From the NCBI RefSeq assembly GCF_015706575.1, contig NW_024037047.1, forward strand, positions 7,754,632-7,818,631: DNA of 64,000 nt. The letters are read 5' to 3'. The translations under genes were made by a program, and so were the position numbers. Below are positions 42,841 to 54,478 of the stretch, in pieces (position 1 is the stretch's first letter; each line of letters begins with the position of its first letter). This stretch comes from Patiria miniata. Taxonomy: Eukaryota > Echinodermata > Asteroidea > Valvatida > Asterinidae. The notes under the pieces were generated by a model. That model ran no database searches and was not told where the DNA came from. It saw only the letters and a program-made list of their open reading frames with translations.

Positions 42841-44155
42841 ATACAGTATGCCCAAGTCACAAGAGCAATGAGGAGGGATAGCATGCTTGTACACAGAAGC
42901 CTGTTTTGGTGTTGTTTTTGGTTTTTTCGTCTCGTGAGAGTGGGAGAGAAAAGACCAAGAGTCGAGTTGAGTCAATTTAAGTACTGAAAAAAGGTTAATG
43001 GATGGTATGGGAGACGGGAGAGTATGCATGTAAGTGGTAGAGAATCCCTCACTTACGTCCATGGAGTGGCTCGCAAGACGTCAGCAAGGTTTATTTTGAG
43101 AGAAGCTCTCTTGTAAGACAAGTGGCCCGAGTCTGCGTACTTTCTAAAGTAAGAGCCCTTGAAGCTTTGCATACGGAAAAAGATAGTCATCCTACTTTTG
43201 ATTGGCTGTAACTGTGTACAACCGTTGCAGAGTCTGTCTGCTCGTAAAACATATACGTGCGGACTTGTTCCTTCTATCGCATAAAAAAAGTTCTGAAATA
43301 GGTCATTTAGACTAAAGCTTTTACAAATGGGGATGCCGACCAAATTGTTAGACTAGTCTCAGCCCCAAATCTTTGCAATTTTTGTGCCGATTTGATCAGC
43401 CTACGCGCACATAGCCTCACTGTACTGTCATAGGCTTCCTCCATACGTTGGTAATAAGAGCAATTTGCCAAGTGTTGTCCACTGACTAACCATCGTGAAG
43501 TAGCTTGCTTAGTACAAAAGTAGCACAATGCTTTTGGCAATTACTAAAGGGCATCTGTAATGTGGATTGGTTTCCACCACCAGCAATCTGGCTGACACTG
43601 CATGGTACCAGCAGATGTGATGATACATTATGTAAAAAAAAAAAAAACCTTTTCTTGACATGCAAGCAATCTTGGGGTTGGAGCTCCAACTTCAAATACC
43701 CAGTCTGAAATTGGAGATATAAATCACTGCCTATTGCTCAAAAGGAGCATCTTTTAAATCCAATATTTATATGAACAGTACACAGACATAACTGCTCACG
43801 CTCCTGAATGCGACCAAAGGGAAGAAGCTAATGAATGATTCGGTGGTTTGAAGTGAGGTTTCTTCGAGAGGAGTTTGGAATGTACGTGCAGGGCAGGCCG
43901 GGCAGCGTGTTTGAACTACAGTAGAATAATGCGTGTGAATAAAGCGTGTAAAGTTGGATGTTAAAGAGGAGAGATGTGCGTATGAAAGACAAAGTGTGAA
44001 GGGGTCTGTGACATCGCATCTTTAAAACTTTTTCTAGTTGGGCTTCATGTCTGGGTCTACACAATCAATCAATTAGAAACCTTTCATTTAAATACGTAAA
44101 ACTTTCATTTACTCACGTAAAACTCACTGTAATTTTTTTGCTATAATAATATAAG

Positions 44156-44636
44156 TTTTCCGGTCAATTTAATAAAATGTTCATTCACTTCTGAAAATCG
44201 GTCATTCATTTTCGTCTGAATTTGAAAATCGCTCTGAACACGCGTTTCATATTTGCTTTCAGAGCATTTGATTCCATTTCAGTTCAATCAATTAAGTGAT
44301 TGAGCAGCACCTTTCGTTTATGTCCATTCAGATTCATTTACAAGACTTCTTTTTTCGCTTTTAGAGGGCGATTTAAAACGTTCACCATTCTATTTCACTT
44401 TTAGTTTAATGCCATCAGCACCAGATACAATTAGGGGGTTCTTTTTCATTAACCACCAATCAAATTAGCTGTACCTGAAATCAAAAGGTATGCTTGTGTA
44501 AATGAATGCACAGGTAACGTAATTGGCCGTCTGTTTCTCAAAACCGAATTCTCAAAGACGTGCATTCAAATTCAGGCGAAAATGAATGACCGAATTTCAG
44601 AAGTGAATGAACATTTCAGGAAATTGGCCGGGAAAA
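44156..44636. mobile_element. Foldback element with ~72-bp arms
   Basis: Left arm 44156-44226 (GTTCATTCACTTCTGAAAAT...) and right arm 44565-44636 are reverse complements with about 10 differences. About 340 bp of unrelated sequence lies between. Confidence 0.75.
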
Positions 44637-44639
44637 CCT

Positions 44640-45249
44640 GTAGGCCTATTACAGTATTTGATGTTTCTGAAGTCTAGCCTATGCTAAACCTAGTTCCCAT
44701 AACATACAGCCACTGTCAACTAAGTTACCTGCATTAAGATTTTTTTTGAAAATTGAAATGTGTTTCATTTGGTCAATATCAACTTAATTATTTTTAGACG
44801 ATATAAACAAACATAAAAAATTAGAAAAAAGAAAAAAAAGTTCTTAAATACATTTCACAAGTAACAGAGCACGAATAATGACAAGGGGAATGATCAAAAG
44901 CTAGTGACTTGAATCGAGACAGAAGGTCTTGTGATGGTCTTGTAATGGTCTTGTGATTGACTTGTGAAGGTCTTAAAGGGTCTTGACTATAACACTGATG
45001 AAATTTATATGATGGAGTACATCTTGGTATAATCATATTGTACAATGTACATGTATTCATCTAATGAAGTAAGCATACATGTTTGTATGTGTATACATTG
45101 TTAAAATGACGAAATTAAAGAGTCAAAGTCAAAACTGGGTACTGTAAATGAATTTTCTTCTCTTCCGGAAAGCGAAGCTATTTAGCAACTGTGAGAATCA
45201 ATGGAATTCGCAAGGTGAAAAAACAAAGAGCCAGACATCTCATATAATA
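44640..45249. other. Intergenic AT-rich stretch
   Basis: Contains a run of short GGTCTTGTGATGGTCTTGTAATG-like direct repeats near 44925-44990; nothing else recognised. Confidence 0.35.
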
Positions 45250-45743
45250 CAGGCTGAGTCAAAAACAACGAAATCCAATTGTCGGGACTAGTGTTTTAGT
45301 GAAGTTCTGCACTTAGCACTTTCAAAATCTAGGATATAAAAGCCCAATTCATAAGCTTTCTGTTAGTACAAGAATTATTCAAATCGCTTATGTACTTTTC
45401 AAGTTACGGAATTTTAAGCACAACCACCGTTTTAAAGTTCTGTCCATGACTCACCAAAAGGAAAGTGTTCAGCAAAACGACATCACATACGGATGTGTGT
45501 GAATTGTTTTCGTTTTGCTGAAAGAACGCCCACTTTTGTTGTGATCCGTGGACAGAGCTTTAAAACGGTGGTTGTGTTTAAAATTCCGTAACTTAAAAAG
45601 TACATGATGATATGAATGATTCTTGTACTAAAAGAAAGCTTATGAATTGGGCTGTCGTATCCTAGATTTTGAAAGTGCTGCATATAGTACCTGACAAAAA
45701 AATAGACCTGACATTTGCGTTTCGTTATTTTTTACTCACCCTG
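45250..45743. mobile_element. TA-flanked foldback element (CAGGGTGAGTCAAAAA ends)
   Basis: Left end CAGGCTGAGTCAAAAACAAC, right end reverse complement of CAGGGTGAGTAAAAAATAAC, with TA at both borders. Inner arms of about 200 bp are reverse complements (CCCAATTCATAAGCTTTCT, ACCACCGTTTTAAA). Mariner-like by ends and TA flank; non-coding. Confidence 0.8.
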
Positions 45744-45893
45744 TAGAGTAATGTTAGCAGGTCTTTTTGTCCGTATGCCTCTGTCACATTACAAGCCTGA
45801 AAGATTTGAATGAGTTCTTGCGACAGTGATGGATCAGGCACAAATAATTCTAACAACTTTTCTCACATCATAGAAGTGACAAGCGACCATCCG

Positions 45894-46091
45894 TCACAAT
45901 AATATACCAGTTGCAAGTCGCATGTACCTATCCCGTAGTCTTCTGACCGCGAGGGCATCCCTTGAAGACTTGTCAACCAGCTTTCTCCATCCCTCTCGAT
46001 CCTCAGACTTTCTCAGGGAGTCACTCGGCGTCTGGCATGCATGTCCACTCCGAGATGTTGTCTTCCCACCTCTTTCTCTACATGCCTGCAA
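45894..46091 (-). pseudogene. Possible LINE open-frame relic
   Basis: A 65-residue minus-strand frame with SEDREGWRKLVDKSS, a phrase resembling the C-terminal tails of some non-LTR retrotransposon ORF2 proteins. No reverse-transcriptase core is nearby. Weak, based on one short motif. Confidence 0.3.
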
Positions 46092-46094
46092 ATT

Positions 46095-46915
46095 TCAGTC
46101 CAGCACAACAGGTTATGGAGATTTTCTGTGGATTGTTGTGACTCAAGTTACTCTCCGTAAAGGCCAAAATTAAATTTCGATGACGATAACAATTGTTTAT
46201 CTTAATACTTCATATAGGCCTTTTGAACTAGTCATGACCAATCACTAAGCAAAATGTCAATCCAGTAGGACAGGTATTTAAATAAGCTATATTGTTCAAG
46301 CAACGTGTGTGTTCTTTCTGCGTTTTCAACAATTAAGGAGTTTTTCTGTAGACTGTTGACTTCAATTACTCTCCGTTAAAACAAAAACCAATTTTTGGTG
46401 ACGACAGCAATTTTTTATATTAATACTTCATAGGCCTGTTGTACTAGTCATGACCAATCACTAGGCGAAATTTCTATCCAATACAACAGGTCTTTAATGA
46501 GCTATTGTTCAAGCAACGTGTCTTCTTTCTGCGCTCTCAACAGTTCGGGAGATTTTCTGTAGACTGCGAATTCGATTACCCTCCGTGAAGATAACAGTTA
46601 AGTTTCGGTGACGACAGCAATTGTTTATCTTAATACTTCATAGGCCAAATTTGCTAGTCATGACCAATCACTAGGCGAAATTTCAATTCAGTACAATAGG
46701 TATTTATTAAGCTATTGTTCAAGCAACCTGTGCGTTTTTCTGCATTCGTGTTGAACAGTCAGGGAGATAGACTTTGACTTCAAGTAATCTCCGTTAAGAC
46801 AAACATAAAAGTTTCGGTGACGACAACATTTGTTTGTCTTAATACTTCATAGGCTTGTTGTACTTCCATTGATCAATCATTAGGGCCTAGGCGAAATTTC
46901 AACTTAAAACACTAT
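46095..46915 (+). repeat. Degenerate tandem repeat, about four ~165-215-bp units
   Basis: Each unit contains CTAGTCATGACCAATCACTA-like, TTCAAGCAACGTGT-like and GACGACAGCAATTGTTTATC-like strings. Units are well diverged. Confidence 0.75.
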
Positions 46916-46924
46916 TAAACAAAA

Positions 46925-47735
46925 ATACAACACTCTAAGTTTGTTGAGACGATAACTCAAGAACAACATATCACATTGGATTGAAATTGCGAACGATTAT
47001 TTACCATAACATTTGTCACAACCTGTTTGAGAATTGACGTGAGCCGTGGAAGAATACATTTAATATTATTTAAAGAAAATAGGCCTAAGCGTTTAATTTA
47101 ATTACGAAAACTTCACTCCGAAGTTTATTCTCTTTTAACACTCTTTGTTGAGACGATAACTCAAGAACAACATATTGCATTGGTTTGAAATTGCGAACGG
47201 TTATTAATCATAACATTTGACACAACCCGTTTGAAAATTGGCGTGAACCGTGGAAGAATACATTTGATATGATTAAAGGAAAGAAGTGCTTAGAATTACG
47301 AAAAATTCATTCCGAATCTGAGTCTATTTTAATTTTTAAAAAAAATGAAGCACTCTTTTGGAGACAGTAACTCTAGAAAAACGATTTGTTCTGAAACGAA
47401 ACTTTGCTCGATAATAAGTCGTGATGTAGTGACAGAAAAAGTGGAAATCGACTGGAACCGTGATAACCAACGGCCAACAGTGTGCCAGATTTTTCTACCC
47501 TCTATGATTTTTTCATTAAGAGGGCGCCCTACACAACCACTGGTCAGCACGCGGCCACAATCTGCCCATTAAACAAAAATACAACACTTTTTGTGGAGAC
47601 GATAACTCCAGAACAACATATCGCATTGGATTGAAATTGCAAACGATTATTAACCATAACATTTGACACAACCCGTTTGAAAATTGGCGTGAACTTTATA
47701 GGAATACATTTAATATGATTTAAAGAAAATAGGCC
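46925..47735 (+). repeat. Satellite-flanking repeat, three clear units plus one diverged
   Basis: Units at about 46940-47090, 47145-47290 and 47590-47735 share GAGACGATAACTC, AGAACAACATATC, TAACATTTG and ATTGGCGTGAAC-like strings; 47345-47475 is a diverged relative. The last unit runs directly into the 320-bp satellite. Confidence 0.75.
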
Positions 47736-50700
47736 TAACCCCTTGCATTTTTTTCAATTTTGGCCAAAAAAAAAGAAATTGCTTGAAACTTGCCAGGAAG
47801 ATGCCTGAGGGCCCTTAGAACACATTCCCAACATCGCTCGTGACAGATGTGGCGTTCAAAAGAAATATGGTATTCGCGAAATTGGTAAAAATTGATTTTT
47901 TATTGAAATTTCTTCCAAAAATCCTTCATATTTACCCAAATTTCTTAAATGAGCACTTCAGGATGATGAAAACATGCTCATCATGCTTACTGAAGTGTTT
48001 CTAGACTGTTTTCAGAAAAGTCATTTTTTGACCCAAATTTGCTAAAAATGTAAGGCTAACCCCTTGCATTTTTTTCAATTTTGGCCCAAAAAATGAAATT
48101 GCTTGAAACTTGCTAGGAAGATGCCTGAGGGCCCTTAGAACACATTCCCAACATTGCTCGTGACAGATGTGGCGTTCAAAAGAAATATGGCGTCCACAAA
48201 ATTGGTAAAAATTGATTTTTTTATTGAAATTTCTTCCAAAAATCCTTCATATTTACCCAAATTTCTTAAATGAGCACTTGAGGATGATGAAAACATGCTC
48301 ATCATGCTTTCTGAAGTGTTTCTGGATTGTTTTCAGCAAAGTCATTTTTTGACCCAAATTTGCAAAAAATGTAAGGCTAACCCCTTGCATTTTTTTCAAT
48401 TTTGGCCCAAAAAATGAAATTGCTTGAAACTTGCTAGGAAGATGCCTGAGGGCCCTTAGAACACATTCCCAACATTGCCCGTGACAGATGTGGCATTCAA
48501 AAGAAATATGGCTTTCACAAAATTGGTAAAAATTGATTTTTCTTGAAATTTCTTCCAAAAATCCTTCATATTTACCCAAATTTCTTTAATAAGAACTTGA
48601 GGATGATGAAAACATGCTCATCATGCATTCTAAAGTGTTTCTGGATTGTTTTCAGGAAAGTCATTTTTTGACCCAATTTGCAAAAAATGTAAGGCTAACC
48701 CCTTGCATTTTTTTTCAATTTTGGCCAAAAAATGAAATTGCTTGAAACTTGCTAGGAAGATGCCTGAGGGCCCTTACAACGCATTCCCAACATTGCCCGT
48801 TACAGATGTGGTGTTCAAAAGAAATATGGCGTCCACAAAATTGGTAAAACTTGATTTTTTATTGAAATTTCTTCCAAAAAACCTTCATATTTACCCAAAT
48901 TTCTTTAATGAGCACTTGAGGATGATGAAAACATGATCATCATGCATTCTAAAGTGTTTCTGGATTGTTTTCAGAAAAGTCATTTTTTGACCCAAATTTG
49001 CTAAAAATTGCATTTTTTTTCAATTTTGGCCAAAAAATGAAATTGCTTGAAACTTGCTAGGAAGATGCCTGAGGGCCCTTAGAACACATTCCCAACATTG
49101 CCCGTGACAGATGTGGCGTTCAAAAGAAATATGGCGTCCACAAAATTGGTAAAAATTGATTTTTTATTGAAATTTCTTCCAAAAATCCTTCATATTTACC
49201 CAAATTTCTTAAATGAGCACTTGAGGATGATGAAAACATGCTCATCATGCTTACTGAAGTGTTTCTAGACTGTTTTCAGAAAAGTCATTTTTTGACCCAA
49301 ATTTGCTAAAAATGTAAGGCTAACCCCTTGCAATTTTTTCAATTTTGGCCCAAAAAATGAAATTGCTTGAAACTTGCTAGGAAGATGCCTGAGGGCCCTT
49401 AGAACACATTCCCAACATTGCTCGTGACAGATGTGGCGTTCAAAAGAAATATGGCGTCCACAAAATTGGTAAAAATTGATTTTTTTATTGAAATTTCTTC
49501 CAAAAATCCTTCATATTTACCCAAATTTCTTAAATGAGCACTTGAGGATGATGAAAACATGCTCATCATGCTTTCTGAAGTGTTTCTGGATTGTTTTCAG
49601 CAAAGTCATTTTTTGACCCAAATTTGCAAAAAATGTAAGGCTAACCCCTTGCATTTTTTTCAATTTTGGCCAAAAAATGAAATTGCTTGAAACTTGCTAG
49701 GAAGATGCCTGAGGGCCCTTAGAACACATTCCCAACATTGCCCGTTACAGATCTGGCATTCAAAAGAAATATGGCGTCCACAAAATTCGTGTAATTGATT
49801 TTTATTGAAATTTCTTCCAAAAATCCTTCATATTTACCCAAATTTCTTAAATGAGCACTTGAGGATGATGAAAACATGCTCATCATGCATTCTAAAGTGT
49901 TTCTGGATTGTTTTCAGAAAAGTCATTTTTTGACCCAAATTTGCTAAAAATGTAAGGCTAACCCCTTGCAATTTTTTTCAATTTTGGCCAAAAAATGAAA
50001 TTTCTTGAAACTTGCTAGGAAGATGCCTGAGGGCCCTTAGAACACATTCCCAACATTGCTCGTGACAGATGTGGCGTTCAAAAGAAATACGGCGTCCACA
50101 AAATTGGTAAAAATTGATTTTTTTTATTGAAATTTCTTCCAAAAATCCTTCATATTTACCCAAATTTCTTAAATGAGCACTTGAGGATGATGAAAACATG
50201 CTCATCATGCTTTCTGAAGTGTTTCTAGATTGTTTTCAGAAAAGTCATTTTTTTGACCCAAATTTGCTAAAAATGTAAGGCTAACCCCTTGCAATTTTTT
50301 CAATTTTGGCCAAAAAATAAAATTGCTTGAAACTTGCTAGGAAGATGCCTGAGGGCCCTTAGAATACATTCCCAACATTGCCCGTTACAGATGTGGTGTT
50401 CAAAAGAAATATGGCTTTCACAAAATTGGTAAAACTTGATTTTTTATTGAAATTTCTTCCAAAAATCCTTCATATTTACCCAAATTTCTTTAATGAGCAC
50501 TTGAGGTGATGAAAACATGCTCATCATGCATTCTAAAGTGTTTCTGGATTGTTTTCAGAAAAGTCATTTTTTGACCCAAATTTGCTGAAAATGTAAGGCT
50601 AACCCCTTGCATTTTTTTTCAATTTTGGCCAAAAAATGAAATTGCTTGAAACTTGCTAGGAAGATGCCTGAGGGCCCTTAGAACACATTCCCAACATTGC

Positions 50701-53700
50701 CCGTGACAGATGTGGCGTTCAAAAGAAATATGGCGTCCACAAAATTGGTAAAAATTGATTTTTTATTGAAATTTCTTCCAAAAATCCTTCATATTTACCC
50801 AAATTTCTTAAATGAGCACTTGAGGATGATGAAAACATGCTCATCATGCTTACTGAAGTGTTTCTAGACTGTTTTCAGAAAAGTCATTTTTTGACCCAAA
50901 TTTGCTTAAAATGTAAGGCTAACCCCTTGCAATTTTTTCAATTTTGGCCCAAAAAATGAAATTGCTTGAAACTTGCTAGGAAGATGCCTGAGGGCCCTTA
51001 GAACACATTCCCAACATTGCTCGTGACAGATGTGGCGTTCAAAAGAAATATGGCGTCCACAAAATTGGTAAAAATTGATTTTTTTTATTGAAATTTCTTC
51101 CAAAAATCCTTCATATTTACCCAAATTTCTTAAATGAGCACTTGAGGATGATGAAAACATGCTCATCATGCTTTCTGAAGTGTTTCTGGATTGTTTTCAG
51201 CAAAGTCATTTTTTGACCCAAATTTGCAAAAAATGTAAGGCTAACCCCTTGCATTTTTTTCAATTTTGGCCAAAAAATGAAATTGCTTGAAACTTGCTAG
51301 GAGGATGCCTGAGGGCCCTTAGAACACATTCCCAACATTGCTCGTGACAGATGTGGCGTTCAAAAGAAATATGGCGTCCACAAAATTGGTAAAAATTGAT
51401 TTTTTTTATTGAAATTTCTTCCAAAAATCCTTCATATTTACCCAAATTTCTTAAATGAGCACTTGAGGATGATGAAAACATGCTCATCATGCTTTCTGAA
51501 GTGTTTCTGGATTGTTTTCAGCAAAGTCATTTTTTGACCCAAATTTGCAAAAAATGTAAGGCTAACCCCTTGCATTTTTTTCAATTTTGGCCAAAAAATG
51601 AAATTGCTTGAAACTTGCTAGGAGGATGCCTGAGGGCCCTTAGAACACATTCCCAACATTGCTCGTGACAGATGTGGCGTTCAAAAGAAATATGGCGTCC
51701 ACAAAATTGGTAAAAATTGATTTTTTTATTGAAATTTCTTCCAAAAATCCTTCATATTTACCCAAATTTCTTAAATGAGCACTTGAGGATGATGAAAACA
51801 TGCTCATCATGCTTTCTGAAGTGTTTCTGGATTGTTTTCAGCAAAGTCATTTTTTGACCCAAATTTGCAAAAAATGTAAGGCTAACCCCTTGCATTTTTT
51901 TCAATTTTGGCCAAAAAATGAAATTGCTTGAAACTTGCTAGGAGGATGCCTGAGGGCCCTTAGAACACATTCCCAACATTGCCCGTTACAGATGTGGTGT
52001 TCAAAAGAAATATGGCGTCCACAAAATTGGTAAAACTTGATTTTTTATTGAAATTTCTTCCAAAAATCCTTCATATTTACCCAAATTTCTTTAATGAGCA
52101 CTTGAGGATGATGAAAACATGCTCATCATGCATTCTAAAGTGTTACTGGATTGTTTTCAGAAAAGTCATTTTTTGACCCAAATTTGCTAAAAATGTATGA
52201 CTGCATTTTTTTTCAATTTTGGCCAAAAAATGAAATTGCTTGAAACTTGCTAGGAAGATGCCTGAGGGCCCTTAGAACACATTCCCAACATTGCTAGTGA
52301 CAGATGTGGCGTTCAAAAGAAATATGGCGTCCACAAAATTGGTAAAAATTGATTTTTTTTATTGAAATTTCTTCCAAAAATCCTTCATATTTACCCAAAT
52401 TTCTTAAATGAGCACTTGAGGATGATGAAAACATGCTCATCATGCTTTCTGAAGTGTTTCTAGATTGTTTTCAGAAAAGTCATTTTTTGACCCAAATTTG
52501 CTAAAAATGTAAGGCTAACCCCTTGCATTTTTTTCAATTTTGGCCAAAAAATAAAATTGCTTGAAACTTGCTAGGAAGATGCCTGAGTGCACTTAGAACA
52601 CATTACCAACATTGCTCGTGACAGATGTGGCGTTCAAAAGAAATATGGCTTTCACAAAATTGGTAAAAATAGATTTTTTATTGAAATTTCTTCCAAAAAT
52701 CCTTCATATTTACCCAAATTTCTTAAATGAGCACTTGAGGATGATGAAAACATGCTCATCATGCATTCTAAAGTGTTTCTAGATTGTTTTCAGAAAAGTC
52801 ATTTTTTGACCCAAATTTGCTAAAAATGTAAGGCTAACCCCTTGCAATTTTTTTCAATTTTGGCCAAAAAATGAAATTGCTTGAAACTTGCTAGGAAGAT
52901 GCCTGAGGGCCCTTAGAATACATTCCCAACATTGCCCGTTACAGATGTGGTGTTCAAAAGAAATATGGCTTTCACAAAATTGGTAAAACTTGATTTTTTA
53001 TAGAAATTTCTTCCAAAAATCCTTCATATTTACCCAAATTTCTTTAATGAGCACTTGAGGATGATGAAAACATGCTCATCATGCATTCTAAAGTGTTTCT
53101 GGATTGTTTTCAGAAAAGTCATTTTTGTGACCCAAATTTGCTAAAATGTAAGGCTAACCCCTTGCATTTTTTTTCAATTTTGGCCAAAAAATGAAATTGC
53201 TTAAAACTTGCTAGGAAGATGCCTGAGGGCCCTTAGAACACATTCCCAACATTGCTCGTGACAGATGTGACGTTCAAAAGAAATATGGCGTCCACAAAAT
53301 TGGTAAAAATTGATTTTTTATTGAAATTTCTTCCAAAAATCCTTCATATTTACCCAAATTTCTTAAATGAGTACTTGAGGATGATGAAAACATGCTCATC
53401 ATGCATTCTAAAGTGTTTCTAGATTGTTTTCAGAAAAGTAATTTTTTGACCCAAATTTGCTAAAAATGTAAGGCTAACCCCTTGCATTTTTTTTCAATTT
53501 TGGCCAAAAAATAAAATTGCTTGAAACTTGCTAGGAAAATGCCTGAGGGCCCTTAGAATACATTCCCAACATTGCCCGTTACAGATGTGGTGTTCAAAAG
53601 AAATATGGCGTCCACAAAATTGGTAAAACTTGATTTTTTATTGAAATTTCTTCCAAAAATCCTTCATATTTACCCAAATTTCTTTAATGAGCACTTGAGG

Positions 53701-54437
53701 ATGATGAAAACATGCTCATCATGCATTCTAAAGTGTTTCTGGATTGTTTTCAGAAAAGTCATTTTTTGACCCAAATTTGCTAAAAATGTAAGGCTAACCC
53801 CTTGCATTTTTTTTCAATTTTGGCCAAAAAATGAAATTGCTTGAAACTTGCTAGGAAGATGCCTGAGGGCCCTTAGAACACATTCCCAACATTGCTCGTG
53901 AAAGATGTGGCGTTCAAAAGAAATATGGCGTCCACAAAATTGGTAAAAATTGATTTTTTTATTGAAATTTCTTCCAAAAATCCTTCATATTTACCCAAAT
54001 TTCTTAAATGAGCACTTGAGGATGATGAAAACATGCTCATCATGCTTTCTGAAGTGTTTCTAGATTGTTTTCAGAAAAGTCATTTTTTGACCCAAATTTG
54101 CTAAAAATGTAAGGCTAACCCCTTGCAATTTTTTCAATTTTGGCCAAAAAATAAAATTGCTTCAAACTTGCTAAGAAGATGCCTGAGTGCACTTAGAACA
54201 CATTACCAACATTGCTAGTGACAGATGTGGCGTTCAAAAGAAATATGGCTTTCACAAAATTGGTAAAAATTGATTTTTTATTGAAATTTCTTCCCAAAAT
54301 CCTTCATATTTACCCAAATTTCTTAAATTAGCACTTTAGGATGATGAAAACATGCACATCATGCATTCTAAAGTGTTTCTGGATTGTTTTCAGAAAAGTC
54401 ATTTTTTTAAAACCCAAATTTGATAAAAAATGCAAGG
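47730..54437 (+). repeat. Satellite array, ~320-bp unit, about 21 copies
   Basis: Units begin AAGGCTAACCCCTTGCAT and pass through GATGCCTGAGGGCCC, ACAGATGTGGCGTTC and GATGATGAAAACATGCTC, ending GACCCAAATTTGCTAAAAAT. Spacings between starts are 308-324 bp. Most copies differ by a few percent. Variants at the TACTGAAG / TTTCTGAAG / ATTCTAAAG position repeat in order, showing block duplication. Recurrent short frames on both strands are by-products of the repeat. Confidence 0.97.
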
Positions 54438-54439
54438 CT

Positions 54440-54478
54440 AAGGCCATCAAAAAAAAAGTCTCCGGTTTCTGGTATGCG
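54440..54478 (+). mobile_element. MITE terminus at the satellite-satellite junction
   Basis: TAAGGCC followed by AAAAAGTCTCCGGTTTCTGG and TATGCGCG is the end of the 1932-2321 MITE family. It lies exactly between the 320-bp and 223-bp arrays. Confidence 0.7.

Larger units (their letters stand above)
39851..44150. other. Intergenic stretch, no gene recognised
   Basis: AT-rich sequence whose open frames show no domain or coding bias. Sub-features are listed separately: a 157-bp tandem duplication (42118-42434) and a SINE (42690-42840). The 40003-40480 portion is rich in CCTACTTTT/TTTTCCC-type polypyrimidine strings. Confidence 0.4.

Noticed and set aside
50906-51490. Recurring minus-strand frames of 76-87 residues (and plus-strand frames of ~65) in the 320-bp satellite
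   Set aside because: They repeat because the DNA repeats. Unit lengths vary without keeping frame, frames exist on both strands, and no domain or coding bias is visible.
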